Shown here: positions 16,195 to 24,737 of the stretch, one piece after another
Layout of the letters: the number at the start of each line of letters is the position of its first letter
How positions within the stretch are numbered: position 1 is the first letter of the stretch
Origin: Brevibacillus sp042683565
Lineage (GTDB): Bacteria > Bacillota > Bacilli > Brevibacillales > Brevibacillaceae
Assembly (NCBI RefSeq): GCF_042683565.1
Contig: NZ_JBHUJW010000005.1
Coordinates: 61,884-125,883, forward strand
Reading direction: 5' to 3'
DNA: 64,000 bases
Program-made: the position numbers and the translations under genes
Notes under the pieces: generated by a model
The model's database searches: none
Told to the model about the DNA's origin: nothing
Seen by the model: only the letters and a program-made list of their open reading frames with translations

Positions 16195-16869
16195 TTATCT
16201 TTTACTCCCGCTCTCCACGCGCTCCAGCCGTGCTTTTTTGACCAGCTCTACATAGGCTCTCGCCGCATTTTCCAAGGCTGCAAAATCCCCAGCAGCAATC
16301 GCTCCCCCATCCACCAGCTTGCCGCCCACCCCTACTGCGGCAGCCCCCGCGGCGATGAACGCCTGCACATTCCGCTCGTCAATGCCTCCGGTAGGGATGA
16401 TCGGGATGTGCGGAAACGGTGCTTTTACCGCCTTCAGATAAGCGGGGCTGAAGCTGGCAGCGGGGAACAGCTTCACCAGATCGGCGCCCCACTCGATGGC
16501 GGTGATCATCTCCGTCGGCGTCAGAACGCCGGGGACGCTGATTTTACCGTGATGGGAAGCGATCCGGATCACATCCTGATGCAGACTCGGGCTGAACAGG
16601 AACTCGGCACCGCTGCGGATGGCCATGACGGCTGACTCGGCATCGGTCACCGTGCCCGCCCCGACGATGGCGCGGCCATCCAGCTTGCGGCTGAGCCGTT
16701 CAATCGAGCCAAACGCATCTTCCGAATCGACCGTGATTTCCAGCGCCGTGATCCCGCCGCGCACGAGGCTTTCCGCCACGCGCTCGATCTTTTCGGCAGG
16801 GATGCGCCGAACCACTGCGATCACGCCGCCCTCTACCAATTTCTCCAACTGCTCTGATTTGGAAAGCAT
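16195..16869 (-). CDS. kdgA: bifunctional 4-hydroxy-2-oxoglutarate / 2-keto-3-deoxy-6-phosphogluconate aldolase
   Basis: A 224-residue class I aldolase, full length for KDPG/KHG aldolase. Family blocks are GVIAVVRRIPAEKIERVAES, ALEITVDSEDA, VGAGTVTDAESA, FLFSPSLHQDVI and the Schiff-base lysine region WGADLVKLFPAASFSPAYLK. IPTGGIDERN and AAAVGVGGKLVDG bind phosphate. It would split KDPG or KDPGal into pyruvate and glyceraldehyde 3-phosphate. SD AAAGGAGG precedes ATG 16869. With the kinase just upstream it completes the phosphorylative half of the pathway. Confidence 0.9.
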   Translation of the reverse strand: MLSKSEQLEKLVEGGVIAVVRRIPAEKIERVAESLVRGGITALEITVDSEDAFGSIERLSRKLDGRAIVGAGTVTDAESAVMAIRSGAEFLFSPSLHQDVIRIASHHGKISVPGVLTPTEMITAIEWGADLVKLFPAASFSPAYLKAVKAPFPHIPIIPTGGIDERNVQAFIAAGAAAVGVGGKLVDGGAIAAGDFAALENAARAYVELVKKARLERVESGSKR

Positions 16870-16908
16870 CTTCCTACCTCCTTTGACCCGCTCGTTCGTC
16901 CGCGCGGG

Positions 16909-17850
16909 TCAACGATGGACTTCCTCGGAATCGCTGCTGATCTGCGACCAGAACGGATAGCCCTCGACATCTCCCGCCACCGTCAAGGCATAGGCCCCGA
17001 TGCGGTTGCCCAGGCGCACCGCCTCGCGATACGTCCAGCCCCGCAAAAGTCCTGACAGAAAGCCGGCGGCAAACCCGTCCCCTGCGCCGATCGGGTCGAC
17101 GATCTCCGTTACGGGAAAGCCCGGTACGTGCTCCGCTTCTCCCGCCGCCGTGGCATAGAAGGCTCCCCGCTCTCCCAGCTTGAGGACGACGGATTTGGCT
17201 CCACTTTCCAGCAGCCGGTCACAAATCCGCTTCTCCCTCTCTTCCCCCGTGAGCAGGACGCCTTCCTCCCGTCCCGGGAGAACGATGTCGCATCGGCTGG
17301 CAATATCCATCAGCACCGATCTCGCCTCTGCTTTTTTCCACAGCTTCAGCCGGACATTGGGGTCGAACACGACGGAGACCTGGTGCCGTCTCGCCTTGTC
17401 GATCGCCTGGTAGAGCGTCTCTCTGCAGCTGGCGCTCAAGGCCGGGGTGATGCCGGTGATGTGCAAAAACTTCGCCTGCGCGATCAGCTGCTCGCTGATG
17501 TCTTCCGGCTGCATGCGGCTTGCGGCGGAGCCTTTGCGATAGTAGTACACTTTTGGCTCCTTGCCATGCTGCCGTTCCTTGAAAAACACCGCCGTCGGGT
17601 GCTCCGGATCGAAGACGACATGGGAGGTGTCCACTCCTTCGCCACGGATGAAATTGCGGACAAACAGCCCGAATTCGTCATCTCCGAGCCTGCTGACCCA
17701 GCTCACCTGATGCCCGAGGCGGGCGAGAGCGATCGCTAGGTTCGATTCGGCACCGCCGATCGTCTTGGCAAACTGGCCCGCGAACCGGAGCGGGCCGACC
17801 GTTGCCGGATAGAACAGCACCATCGTCTCTCCAAAGGTTACGACGTCCAT
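16909..17850 (-). CDS. kdgK: PfkB-family 2-keto-3-deoxygluconate (or -galactonate) kinase
   Basis: A 313-residue ribokinase/PfkB sugar kinase. The N-terminal substrate motif is GETMVLFYP with GGAESNLAIALARLG; the C-terminal signature DPIGAGDGFAAGFLSGLL carries the catalytic aspartate and anion hole. The KDG kinase-like HYYR/VYYYRKGSAAS segment at about residue 100 is typical of KdgK, which binds the carboxylate of the 2-keto-3-deoxy acid. It overlaps the upstream U32-like gene by 13 nt and precedes the aldolase by 39 bp, so kinase and aldolase are a functional pair. Confidence 0.85.
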   Translation of the reverse strand: MDVVTFGETMVLFYPATVGPLRFAGQFAKTIGGAESNLAIALARLGHQVSWVSRLGDDEFGLFVRNFIRGEGVDTSHVVFDPEHPTAVFFKERQHGKEPKVYYYRKGSAASRMQPEDISEQLIAQAKFLHITGITPALSASCRETLYQAIDKARRHQVSVVFDPNVRLKLWKKAEARSVLMDIASRCDIVLPGREEGVLLTGEEREKRICDRLLESGAKSVVLKLGERGAFYATAAGEAEHVPGFPVTEIVDPIGAGDGFAAGFLSGLLRGWTYREAVRLGNRIGAYALTVAGDVEGYPFWSQISSDSEEVHR

Positions 17851-18797
17851 ACGCGCTCCTCTTTTACCGGTGCCGCCGGGACTGCCAGACCGGTCGCGCC
17901 TTTTTGCGAAGCCACTAGATCAGGGGCGTAGTGCTGGATCATATCCAGTCCAATGCGGGCGCGGCGAACGCGCTCGCGGCACAGATTAATCGCCGTCTGC
18001 TCCAGATGCGTACCGGACGGGTAGATGTTCGGTGAATTGCGCAGCCCGAATTTGATGTAAACGGGAGCCGCTACCCGGATGATTTCCGGAATCTCGTAAT
18101 GGCGGATGAATCCGCCGATGTCGTCCGGCGCTTCCACATAGATGTCGATGGGAAGATCGACGGCCTGGCGGATCGCAGCCAACCGCGCCAACGTGAGGTC
18201 TGTCGGGACATTGTACGTACCCGCCCCGATGCTCTCGATCAGGCGGATGGATACGGGATTCGCCTGCGCCATCTGCACGGACACCTTCACGACCAGATCA
18301 GCGGGCAGCTCCCCGGTTTTCTTGAACTCGTTGACCAGCCACAGCAGTCCTTCGTCCGCCACGAGAATGCTGCGAATACCATGGCGGCAAGCCCGCTTCA
18401 CATCCTCGATGGCGTAGACGAGCTGATCCATCCCTTGCGAGCGCAGTCCTGTAATCTTGCCTGCACTCGCCCAGGACATCGGGGTAATGTCCCACGTCCC
18501 GCGCGGACCGACGAACAGACTCACTTCCAACTGCTCGCGCTGCCCGATGGATGCCATCTGCTGCAGCTCCTCATCTGTCAGCAGCATGATCCCGCTCCCT
18601 TGGGAAATGCGGTGGATCGTCACGCCGTACTTCTCGCACGCCTCCACTACGGCCTCGAAGGAAGCCGGGCCTTCCACGCTGGGAATCTCGACGCGGTAGT
18701 GCGCACCGTCCGGAAACCGCTTCGCCGAGGTCGGCAGATCGTGGCAGTCGCTCGCCGGAAAGCCCAATTTTTGTATCGTCTCTCGCGTTTCCTTCAC
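17838..18797 (-). CDS. U32-peptidase-like TIM-barrel protein (tentative)
   Basis: A 319-residue soluble protein starting at GTG 18797, which overlaps the dehydratase stop codon (GTGA). Distinct stretches are LEVSLFVGPRGTWDITPMSW, QLVYAIEDVKRACRHGIRSI, LVADEGLLWLVNEF and APVYIKFGLRNSPNIYPSG. These recall proteins annotated as U32-family peptidases in sugar-acid operons, but the classical U32 cysteine-rich motif is not obvious. A TIM-barrel aldolase-like or isomerase role on a keto-deoxy acid is as plausible as proteolysis. It is tightly coupled between the dehydratase and the KDG kinase, so it very likely acts in this pathway. Confidence 0.5.
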   Translation of the reverse strand: MKETRETIQKLGFPASDCHDLPTSAKRFPDGAHYRVEIPSVEGPASFEAVVEACEKYGVTIHRISQGSGIMLLTDEELQQMASIGQREQLEVSLFVGPRGTWDITPMSWASAGKITGLRSQGMDQLVYAIEDVKRACRHGIRSILVADEGLLWLVNEFKKTGELPADLVVKVSVQMAQANPVSIRLIESIGAGTYNVPTDLTLARLAAIRQAVDLPIDIYVEAPDDIGGFIRHYEIPEIIRVAAPVYIKFGLRNSPNIYPSGTHLEQTAINLCRERVRRARIGLDMIQHYAPDLVASQKGATGLAVPAAPVKEERVWTS

Positions 18798-21007
18798 AGC
18801 TGATTCCCCCTACTCTGTGCAGTCTTTTCCAAATAGATGACATCTGTCTGGTAATCAAGCACCGCTTCCTCCCAGACGATGAGCGGCACGACACCGTTCG
18901 CCGCATCCGTGTGCCCGGCCATGCGGTTACTCGCTGCCACCCGCCGCTGTCTGGCGCGGATGGTGGAAAGCCGCTGTTCTGCCAGCTGCTCGCGCTCGGC
19001 CCGGACGGATTCAAACGAAAAGACGATCTGTCCGCTGCGGAATTTTGCTTGGTCCAGAAACTGAATCTGCCGCTCGCGCAGGTCGAGGTAGAGAGAATCG
19101 CCTGTCTGCAGGTAGAGGATGCCGCCGCCCTCGGCCGCTTCCGGCGTCATGTGGCCGATGGCTGCACCGTACGTCACACCAGAGTAACGGCCGTCGCTGA
19201 TCAGCGTAACCAGCCGCTTCAGCTTGCGGTTGGCGTTGATGTGCTGCATCGGCGTGAACATCTCCGGCATCCCGAAGGCAACGGGGCCTTGCCCGGAGAT
19301 GACGACGGATATTTTCAACGCCCCTTGCTCCACCATGCGATCGAACAGCGCGTCGTAGTCGAGGGTATGCCAGTCCTCGTAGTGCTCGGGCGCGTTTTGC
19401 CGCAGGACCGCGAGCAGGCTGTCATGGGCGAAGCTTCTGCTCTCCTTCACCTTTTCCAGAAGCTGCGAGTCCAGCAGGCTGCGGTTGGCGTCGTCCTCGT
19501 TTTCGTAGTAGAGGACAAACGCGGCTTTCTTGTCGAACTCGTCCAGCTGGCTCGACGTCATCCCGCTGATTTTCACGACGGCGCTCTCGAAGAAGTTGCC
19601 TGTCAGCACATCCACTCCGCTAAAGGGACGGCGGGGCGACGACAGGATGACCGGATTGTCTTTGACCAGCGAAGCCGGCAGCCGCTCCTGGTTCGCCAGC
19701 CGCTCCCTCCAGGTCGTCCCGGTGACGGTCGGCGCATCCACATCCATCGGTACCCCGTTTTTGAGCAGCTCGTAGAACAACGTCTCCATCCCCCGGCTGC
19801 TGCCGCTGCAGCATTGGGTCGCGAGGGCGAAAATGTCGCGGCCCTGCGTCAGGCTGTAGTCGAACAGGTCGGGAACAGGATGCGCGTGATGAATCCGATC
19901 CAGCTCCCACAGACTGAAGCGGTAGCCGCCGTACAGCATAGCCGCGACCATGTGCATCATCAGGTTGGTCGAGCCGCCGGACGCGCTGTGGATGCGGATC
20001 GCATTGCGGATGTTCGCTGCCATCACATTGGCTGCGCCAAAGGCGGGCTCGTTGATCATCGCTGCCATGCTGTCGACAGCCTGGTTCACCTGCTCTTGAG
20101 TGGGAGGTGACGTCAGCAGCTCGACGGCAGGATGAACCAGACCGAGTCCTGCGACGAGATGGCGGGAGCTGTTGCCCGTTCCGTTGAACGCGCACACCCC
20201 GCCCTTCCCGTCACAGGTGGCAACGGCGAGCCGTTGTTCGTACTCCTTGTGCGCCGCCTTGGTGATGATCCCACGGTCCACTGCACGCTCCAGCACGCCT
20301 TGAAAGGCTGTATTGGAGGAGCATTGCAAAATGTACGCCATCGCATCGCGCAAGTCGTCGGCGATATCCGGCGCGCCCTGTTCTTCCGCCGACCTCGCCA
20401 CCTGCTCCAGCTCGGCCATCAGCTGCGGCGGAATCGTCCCGCCCTTGAGCACGTGCGCCGGGGCAAAGGTGGCAAAGAACGGAGCCTCGCCCCTGTACTG
20501 GCGGATGCGGTCGAGATGGGCCAGCGCGCTGACGACGCCGAGCGGCTGCTTGTCGCACCCCTGGATGACGAAGGCGCCGTGGTAGCTGTGCGACTCCAGC
20601 TGGCTCGCGACCATCTGTGCGACGGCATTGCGGCTCTGCAGGGAGTAGCTCATGCCCTGATTGCTCTGCGCCGTGCCGTCGCACATGACCGGAGTGGAAA
20701 AGTAGAACGGGACGCCGCCGTTTTGCCAGATGCGGATGGCAGCCCGGCTGGAGGTCTGAAAGTCCATGATGTGCGCCGGATGGTCTGGCGAGCCGCCGAT
20801 GATGGCGATGCGCGGCGCATTTTCCTCCAGCCTCGTGTAGATTTCATCCAGCGTCCAGTCTGGCGCGTCACCTTCGTAGGTCGGGCCGAGCATTTGCTTC
20901 GCCCGGTCGAGCAAGCCCGCTACGCAGATCGGCTCGTTCGCCTTGCCCTGGACGTTGTCGCGGTACGGATTGATAGAATTGTGGATCGGCGGAAATCGTC
21001 TGGACAT
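18794..21007 (-). CDS. IlvD/Edd-family sugar-acid dehydratase, large YjhG/YagF-like form
   Basis: A 737-residue dehydratase, much longer than IlvD (about 560) or Edd (about 600). Iron-sulfur ligands typical of the family are seen in QGCDKQPLGVVSA and KGGVCAFNGTGNSSRHL. The first cysteine of classical IlvD (the PCN.H motif) is absent; the segment reads GGSPDHPAHIMDF, and a cysteine appears later in VMCDGTAQSNQG. E. coli D-xylonate dehydratases YjhG/YagF have the same displacement (DPCDGRTQG). Further blocks are SASGGSTNLMMHM and ISDGRYSGVTYGAAIGHMTPE. The predicted reaction is aldonic acid to 2-keto-3-deoxy acid. ATG 21007 follows GGAGGAAGG; the frame extends to 21034. Confidence 0.85.
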   Translation of the reverse strand: MSRRFPPIHNSINPYRDNVQGKANEPICVAGLLDRAKQMLGPTYEGDAPDWTLDEIYTRLEENAPRIAIIGGSPDHPAHIMDFQTSSRAAIRIWQNGGVPFYFSTPVMCDGTAQSNQGMSYSLQSRNAVAQMVASQLESHSYHGAFVIQGCDKQPLGVVSALAHLDRIRQYRGEAPFFATFAPAHVLKGGTIPPQLMAELEQVARSAEEQGAPDIADDLRDAMAYILQCSSNTAFQGVLERAVDRGIITKAAHKEYEQRLAVATCDGKGGVCAFNGTGNSSRHLVAGLGLVHPAVELLTSPPTQEQVNQAVDSMAAMINEPAFGAANVMAANIRNAIRIHSASGGSTNLMMHMVAAMLYGGYRFSLWELDRIHHAHPVPDLFDYSLTQGRDIFALATQCCSGSSRGMETLFYELLKNGVPMDVDAPTVTGTTWRERLANQERLPASLVKDNPVILSSPRRPFSGVDVLTGNFFESAVVKISGMTSSQLDEFDKKAAFVLYYENEDDANRSLLDSQLLEKVKESRSFAHDSLLAVLRQNAPEHYEDWHTLDYDALFDRMVEQGALKISVVISGQGPVAFGMPEMFTPMQHINANRKLKRLVTLISDGRYSGVTYGAAIGHMTPEAAEGGGILYLQTGDSLYLDLRERQIQFLDQAKFRSGQIVFSFESVRAEREQLAEQRLSTIRARQRRVAASNRMAGHTDAANGVVPLIVWEEAVLDYQTDVIYLEKTAQSRGNQL

Positions 21008-21043
21008 GAATATGCCTTCCTCCTCGTCATGCAAAATCGGTCA

Positions 21044-21322
21044 TTACCATTCCGCCACGCTGCCGTCCTCGTGGCGCCATACAGGGTTTCTCCAGTTGTG
21101 GCCTTCCGCCGCTGCCTGCCTGACCTTTTCTTCGTCGATCTCGATGCCCAGTCCCGGGCGCGTGGGGAGGGCGACATAGCCTTCCCGATAGGCGAAGATG
21201 GACGGATCGACGAGGTAGTCGAGCAGGTCGCTCCCTTGGTTGTAATGGATACCCAGACTCTGCTCCTGGATGATGGCGTTCGGCGTGCAGGCATCGACCT
21301 GCAGGGAGGCCGTGATTTTCAT
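21044..21322 (-). pseudogene. galactonate dehydratase (DgoD-type, enolase superfamily) with a large in-frame internal deletion
   Basis: The 92 residues read MKITASLQVDACTPN, then EQSLGIHYNQGSDLLDYLVD and finally GHNWRNPVWRHEDGSVAEW. The last 85 or so residues match the C-terminus of DgoD-type galactonate dehydratases, while MKIT is the usual first four residues of the same family. Start and end survive but roughly 290 central residues, including the metal-binding barrel, are missing in frame. The ATG overlaps the stop of the LarA-like gene (ATGA), so translation may continue. It cannot be an active dehydratase. Confidence 0.75.
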
Positions 21323-22596
21323 CCTCTCACCTGCTTTTCCAGTGCTGTGGAAAAACTCATCACCATCGGTTCGGACAGCACCTCGACATCCTCCCTCTCC
21401 AACGCTTCGGGCAAGAGGCTCCCCGAAATCCAGATGTCGCGCACATGCAGCGTATTTTCAATGCGGACGAGACGCACACGGGTCAAGTCAAACGCGTTGC
21501 ACGTCTTGATCGCGGCTTTCACCGCCAGATCCCCGGTGTCGAGAAACATCGGCAGCTTGACGGTGCCGACGACCGTGCTGGTCAAGGCATTCGCGTACCC
21601 TTTGACCCAGTCGGTCTCTTCAAACACTTTGCGCGTGGTGATGTCGGCGAGGCCGATCCCGTTGGCGTTGCCGTGTGTCTTTTCCGTAAGGCCCAGCACG
21701 ACCGTCCGCGTGGCTGTCACCCCGCCCGTAGCGTACGGAGTGGCAAAGCGTCCTGTAATGTTCGGGTCCATGCCGTCTCCGGAAATGTCTTTGCCGATCT
21801 CGTCAACCACCAGGACGTCGAGCGGATCAAACAAAATCTTCGGCATCAGAGCCTTGGCCTCGAGCAGCAGCTTCGGCTCCTCCTCCGCCAGCCGCTCGGC
21901 AGGGATGGCGACGGCCTTGGCCGGACGGTCAAACGCATTTTCAATCGTGCCGACGCCGAAGATGATCGGCGTGCGCGCGATCATCACCTTCGCCATTTCC
22001 ATGACGTGCTCCGCCATGTACTTGAAGCCGTAGGCGTGGGCCGCCTCTGCCCCGCGCTGCTTGCCGAGCCCGATCGTGATCATTTTCATCAGCCCGCTCT
22101 CGACCGGTCCGCGAAAGGCGGTATGGGGCTTGATCCGGTTGATGACGATCACCTTGTCGGCGTGGCAGGCATTGTGATCCATGTAGATCGGCAAACCGTT
22201 TGGCAGTCTGCCGATCTCTACAACCTCCATCGTGGCACGGATCGGCGCCTCGACGAACGCTTCGGTGACGCCGAGCGCTTCCAGCACTTCCTTTTGCCCC
22301 TCTGCCGTCGCTCCCCCGTGGCTGCCCATCGCCGGGACGATAAAGGGCTGGGCGCCGGAGGCTTTCACCATGCGCACCACTTCCCGCGTGATGACGGGAA
22401 TCTCGGCGACGCCGCGGCTTCCGACCGCAATCGCCACCCGATCACCCGGCGCAATGCGCGAGAGCACATCCGCTTCGGCGACCGCCTGGCGGATCGCTGC
22501 TGCCACATCAGGCAGCTCGGGTGCGTGAAAATGCTGGCGCACCTTGACCATCCGCGGCAGCTCGATTCCCTGGAGCAGTTGTTCGATCACCTGCAT
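21319..22596 (-). CDS. LarA-family (DUF2088) nickel-pincer-type racemase/epimerase homologue
   Basis: A 425-residue protein of the lactate racemase catalytic-subunit family. Motifs are IAPGDRVAIAVGSRGVAEIP, the histidine loop PAMGSHGGATAEGQKEVL, NRIKPHTAFRGPVESGLMKM and GLGKQRGAEAAHAYGFKYM. LarA uses a nickel pincer nucleotide to racemise a hydroxyl-bearing carbon by hydride transfer, and some homologues act on other hydroxyacids including aldonates. In this operon a C2-epimerase of a sugar acid is a reasonable inference. The larB, larC and larE cofactor genes are not in the window. It overlaps the collapsed dgoD gene by 4 nt. Confidence 0.75.
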   Translation of the reverse strand: MQVIEQLLQGIELPRMVKVRQHFHAPELPDVAAAIRQAVAEADVLSRIAPGDRVAIAVGSRGVAEIPVITREVVRMVKASGAQPFIVPAMGSHGGATAEGQKEVLEALGVTEAFVEAPIRATMEVVEIGRLPNGLPIYMDHNACHADKVIVINRIKPHTAFRGPVESGLMKMITIGLGKQRGAEAAHAYGFKYMAEHVMEMAKVMIARTPIIFGVGTIENAFDRPAKAVAIPAERLAEEEPKLLLEAKALMPKILFDPLDVLVVDEIGKDISGDGMDPNITGRFATPYATGGVTATRTVVLGLTEKTHGNANGIGLADITTRKVFEETDWVKGYANALTSTVVGTVKLPMFLDTGDLAVKAAIKTCNAFDLTRVRLVRIENTLHVRDIWISGSLLPEALEREDVEVLSEPMVMSFSTALEKQVRG

Positions 22597-22611
22597 CGTG
22601 TGTTGCCCCCT

Positions 22612-23661
22612 TTAGTTGTTGCGCACCTTGGCAACTTCGTCGTACATTTCCTTGACGAGATCTTCCCCGATTTCTTTTGCGAACTTGTCGATCACGGGCT
22701 TGATGATTTCCTGCATGCGCGCCTTTTCTTCCGGCGATACGTCGTTGACCTGCATACCTGCCGCTTTCAACTCATCCAGCGCCCTCTGGTTTTCCGTAAA
22801 GTTCAGCTCACGCTCGTACTTGCCCGCTTCCTGTGCGGCGTCACGCAAAATTTGCTGTTCCTCGGCCGAAAGCTGATCCCAGAACTTTTTGCCGACGAGG
22901 AAGACGAACGGCGTGTAGACGTGCTTCGTCAGGCTAAGGTACTGCTGCACCTCGTTGTACTTGTTCGACTTGATCGTGGCGAGCGGGTTTTCCTGACCGT
23001 CGACGGTGCGGCTCTCCAGCGCGCTGAATACTTCGGAGAACGCCATCGGAGAGGGATTGGCCCCGAGTGCCTGGAACGCTTGGAGGTGCACCTCGTTTTG
23101 CATCGTGCGAATTTTCAGTCCCTGGAAGTCTTCTGCCTTCGCGACGGGATGCTTGCTGTTGGTCAGATTGCGGAAGCCGTTTTCCCAGTAGCCGAGCCCG
23201 ATCAGATTATGCTCGGGCAGCTTCTCCAGCAGTTTTTGCCCAAGCGGCCCATCCAGCACGGCATGCGCTTCTTTTTCTTCATTAAATACAAACGGGAAGT
23301 CAAACATGGCGAACTCTTTGATGTCCCCGACGAGCGGCGAAGTGGACGGGATCGTGATCTCCTGCGTCCCTGCCTGCAGCGCTTCCGTCATTTTTTTGTC
23401 GTCTCCGAGCTGCGCCGCGTAGTAAGGAATAACTTTCAGCTTGCCGCCGCTCTTTTCGCTGACCAGCTCGGCAAATTTCTTCAAGCCCTGACCTTCCGGG
23501 TGATCCTCGTTCAAGCCGATCCCCGCTTTGATCGTCCGCTCTTTGATGCCGGCAGCCGCTGCAGTCGGCGAAGACGTAGCGGCACCTCCCCCGCAGCCTG
23601 CCAGGAGCAGCAATGCGGGAACTACACATGCGATAATCCACTTGCGCGTTGCTTTTTTCAT
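22612..23661 (-). CDS. dctP: TRAP transporter substrate-binding protein (DctP family), second copy
   Basis: A 349-residue lipoprotein. A lipobox LLLLAGCGG follows a basic N-terminus (MKKATRKW), so the mature protein is tethered to the outer membrane face. The ligand-carboxylate arginine lies in FQGLKIRTMQNEVHLQAFQA, followed by GANPSPMAFSEVFSALESRT and VDGQENPLATIKSNKY, all DctP hallmarks. No second DctQM pair accompanies it; it probably shares the membrane subunits encoded at 24738-26573. It is 50 bp downstream of a dehydrogenase gene in the same operon. Confidence 0.9.
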   Translation of the reverse strand: MKKATRKWIIACVVPALLLLAGCGGGAATSSPTAAAAGIKERTIKAGIGLNEDHPEGQGLKKFAELVSEKSGGKLKVIPYYAAQLGDDKKMTEALQAGTQEITIPSTSPLVGDIKEFAMFDFPFVFNEEKEAHAVLDGPLGQKLLEKLPEHNLIGLGYWENGFRNLTNSKHPVAKAEDFQGLKIRTMQNEVHLQAFQALGANPSPMAFSEVFSALESRTVDGQENPLATIKSNKYNEVQQYLSLTKHVYTPFVFLVGKKFWDQLSAEEQQILRDAAQEAGKYERELNFTENQRALDELKAAGMQVNDVSPEEKARMQEIIKPVIDKFAKEIGEDLVKEMYDEVAKVRNN

Positions 23662-23696
23662 ACCATCATCCCCTTTTCTATTTTGGTTTTCAAAAC

Positions 23697-24725
23697 CTAC
23701 ACGAGCGGCGCATAGCGATTCGTCGGCAGGCTCTCCGCAAGCTCGACGCGCCCTTTTACTTCCTGATTGACCAAATATTTCGGATATTCTCCGTGCACGA
23801 GCACGTCGATGACGCCCATCGCAGCCTTTGACCTCATTTCCGCAGCGGCTTCTTCCGAATACCAGGCCGCGTGCGGAGTGAGGATGACGTTGTCCATCGC
23901 CAGCAGCGGATTATCCGGCGCGATCGGCTCCTGCTCCGCGACATCGAGAGCCGCTCCGGCGATTTGTCCCGCCAGCAGCGCATCGATCAGCGCCCGCTCG
24001 TCGATGACCGGACCGCGCGAGGTGTTGATGATAATTGCGTCTTGCTTCATCGCGGCAAACTGCTCCGCGCCGATCATGCCTTTGGTGCCCTCAGTCAGCG
24101 GCGCATGGACCGATACGATGTCCGATACGACGCACAGCTCGTGCAGCGAGACCAGCCTCACCCCAAGCTCCGCTGCCACCGCCTCCGGCACGAACGGATC
24201 GCAGGCGACGACGTGCAGCCCGAGCGGCTTCACCTTTTGCGCCAGCGCCTGCGGGATCTTTCCAAAGCCGACCAACCCGAGCGTTTGGCCGCGCAGCCTC
24301 GTGATCGGCTGCGTCACCTTGAAATCCCAGACGCCGTTTTTCACCGCCTGATTCGCGACGACGATCTTGCGCTTCCACGCGAGGAGGAGCGCAAGCGCGT
24401 GATCCGCCACTTCGTCCATGCAGTAGTCCGGTACGTTCGCCACGCAGATGCCTTTTTCCGTAGCAGCCTGCAGGTCGATCGTGTTGACCCCCACTCCGTA
24501 GCGAGTGATCACCTTGCAGTTTTGCAGTTGCTCGATGACCTTGCGGGTGATCGGCGCGTACTGGTTGATCAGGGCATCGGCGTCGCGACAGGCGGCGATG
24601 ACGTCCTCCTCCGTACGGCACTGCGCCGGCACCAGCGTAATGTGCTCGCTCGCCAGCACCTGCTCCTCATAGCGCAAATCTGCGTACTCCCAATCCGTGA
24701 CGACGACTTTCCATTTTCTCGACAC
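23697..24725 (-). CDS. D-isomer 2-hydroxyacid dehydrogenase, CtBP-like
   Basis: A 342-residue NAD-dependent dehydrogenase starting at GTG 24725 behind AAGGAGGAG. The Rossmann motif is GLVGFGKIPQALAQKVKPLG, the substrate arginine is in IINTSRGPVIDERALIDALL, and the catalytic glutamate/histidine pair is in DVAEQEPIAPDN and LTPHAAWYSEEA. VITRYGVGVNTIDLQAATEK and PDYCMDEVADHALALLLAWK place it near the CtBP-like branch. Within the sugar-acid operon it could reduce a 2-keto acid or oxidise a 2-hydroxy acid. The other dehydrogenase of the operon (27686-28657) belongs to a different branch, so two substrates or directions are likely. Confidence 0.85.
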   Translation of the reverse strand: MSRKWKVVVTDWEYADLRYEEQVLASEHITLVPAQCRTEEDVIAACRDADALINQYAPITRKVIEQLQNCKVITRYGVGVNTIDLQAATEKGICVANVPDYCMDEVADHALALLLAWKRKIVVANQAVKNGVWDFKVTQPITRLRGQTLGLVGFGKIPQALAQKVKPLGLHVVACDPFVPEAVAAELGVRLVSLHELCVVSDIVSVHAPLTEGTKGMIGAEQFAAMKQDAIIINTSRGPVIDERALIDALLAGQIAGAALDVAEQEPIAPDNPLLAMDNVILTPHAAWYSEEAAAEMRSKAAMGVIDVLVHGEYPKYLVNQEVKGRVELAESLPTNRYAPLV

Positions 24726-24737
24726 GCTTGCTCCTCC

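Noticed and set aside
20132..22033. 633-codon plus-strand frame opposite the dehydratase and LarA-like genes
   Set aside because: It spans two well-supported minus-strand genes and has a basic, low-complexity composition typical of antisense frames in GC-rich DNA.
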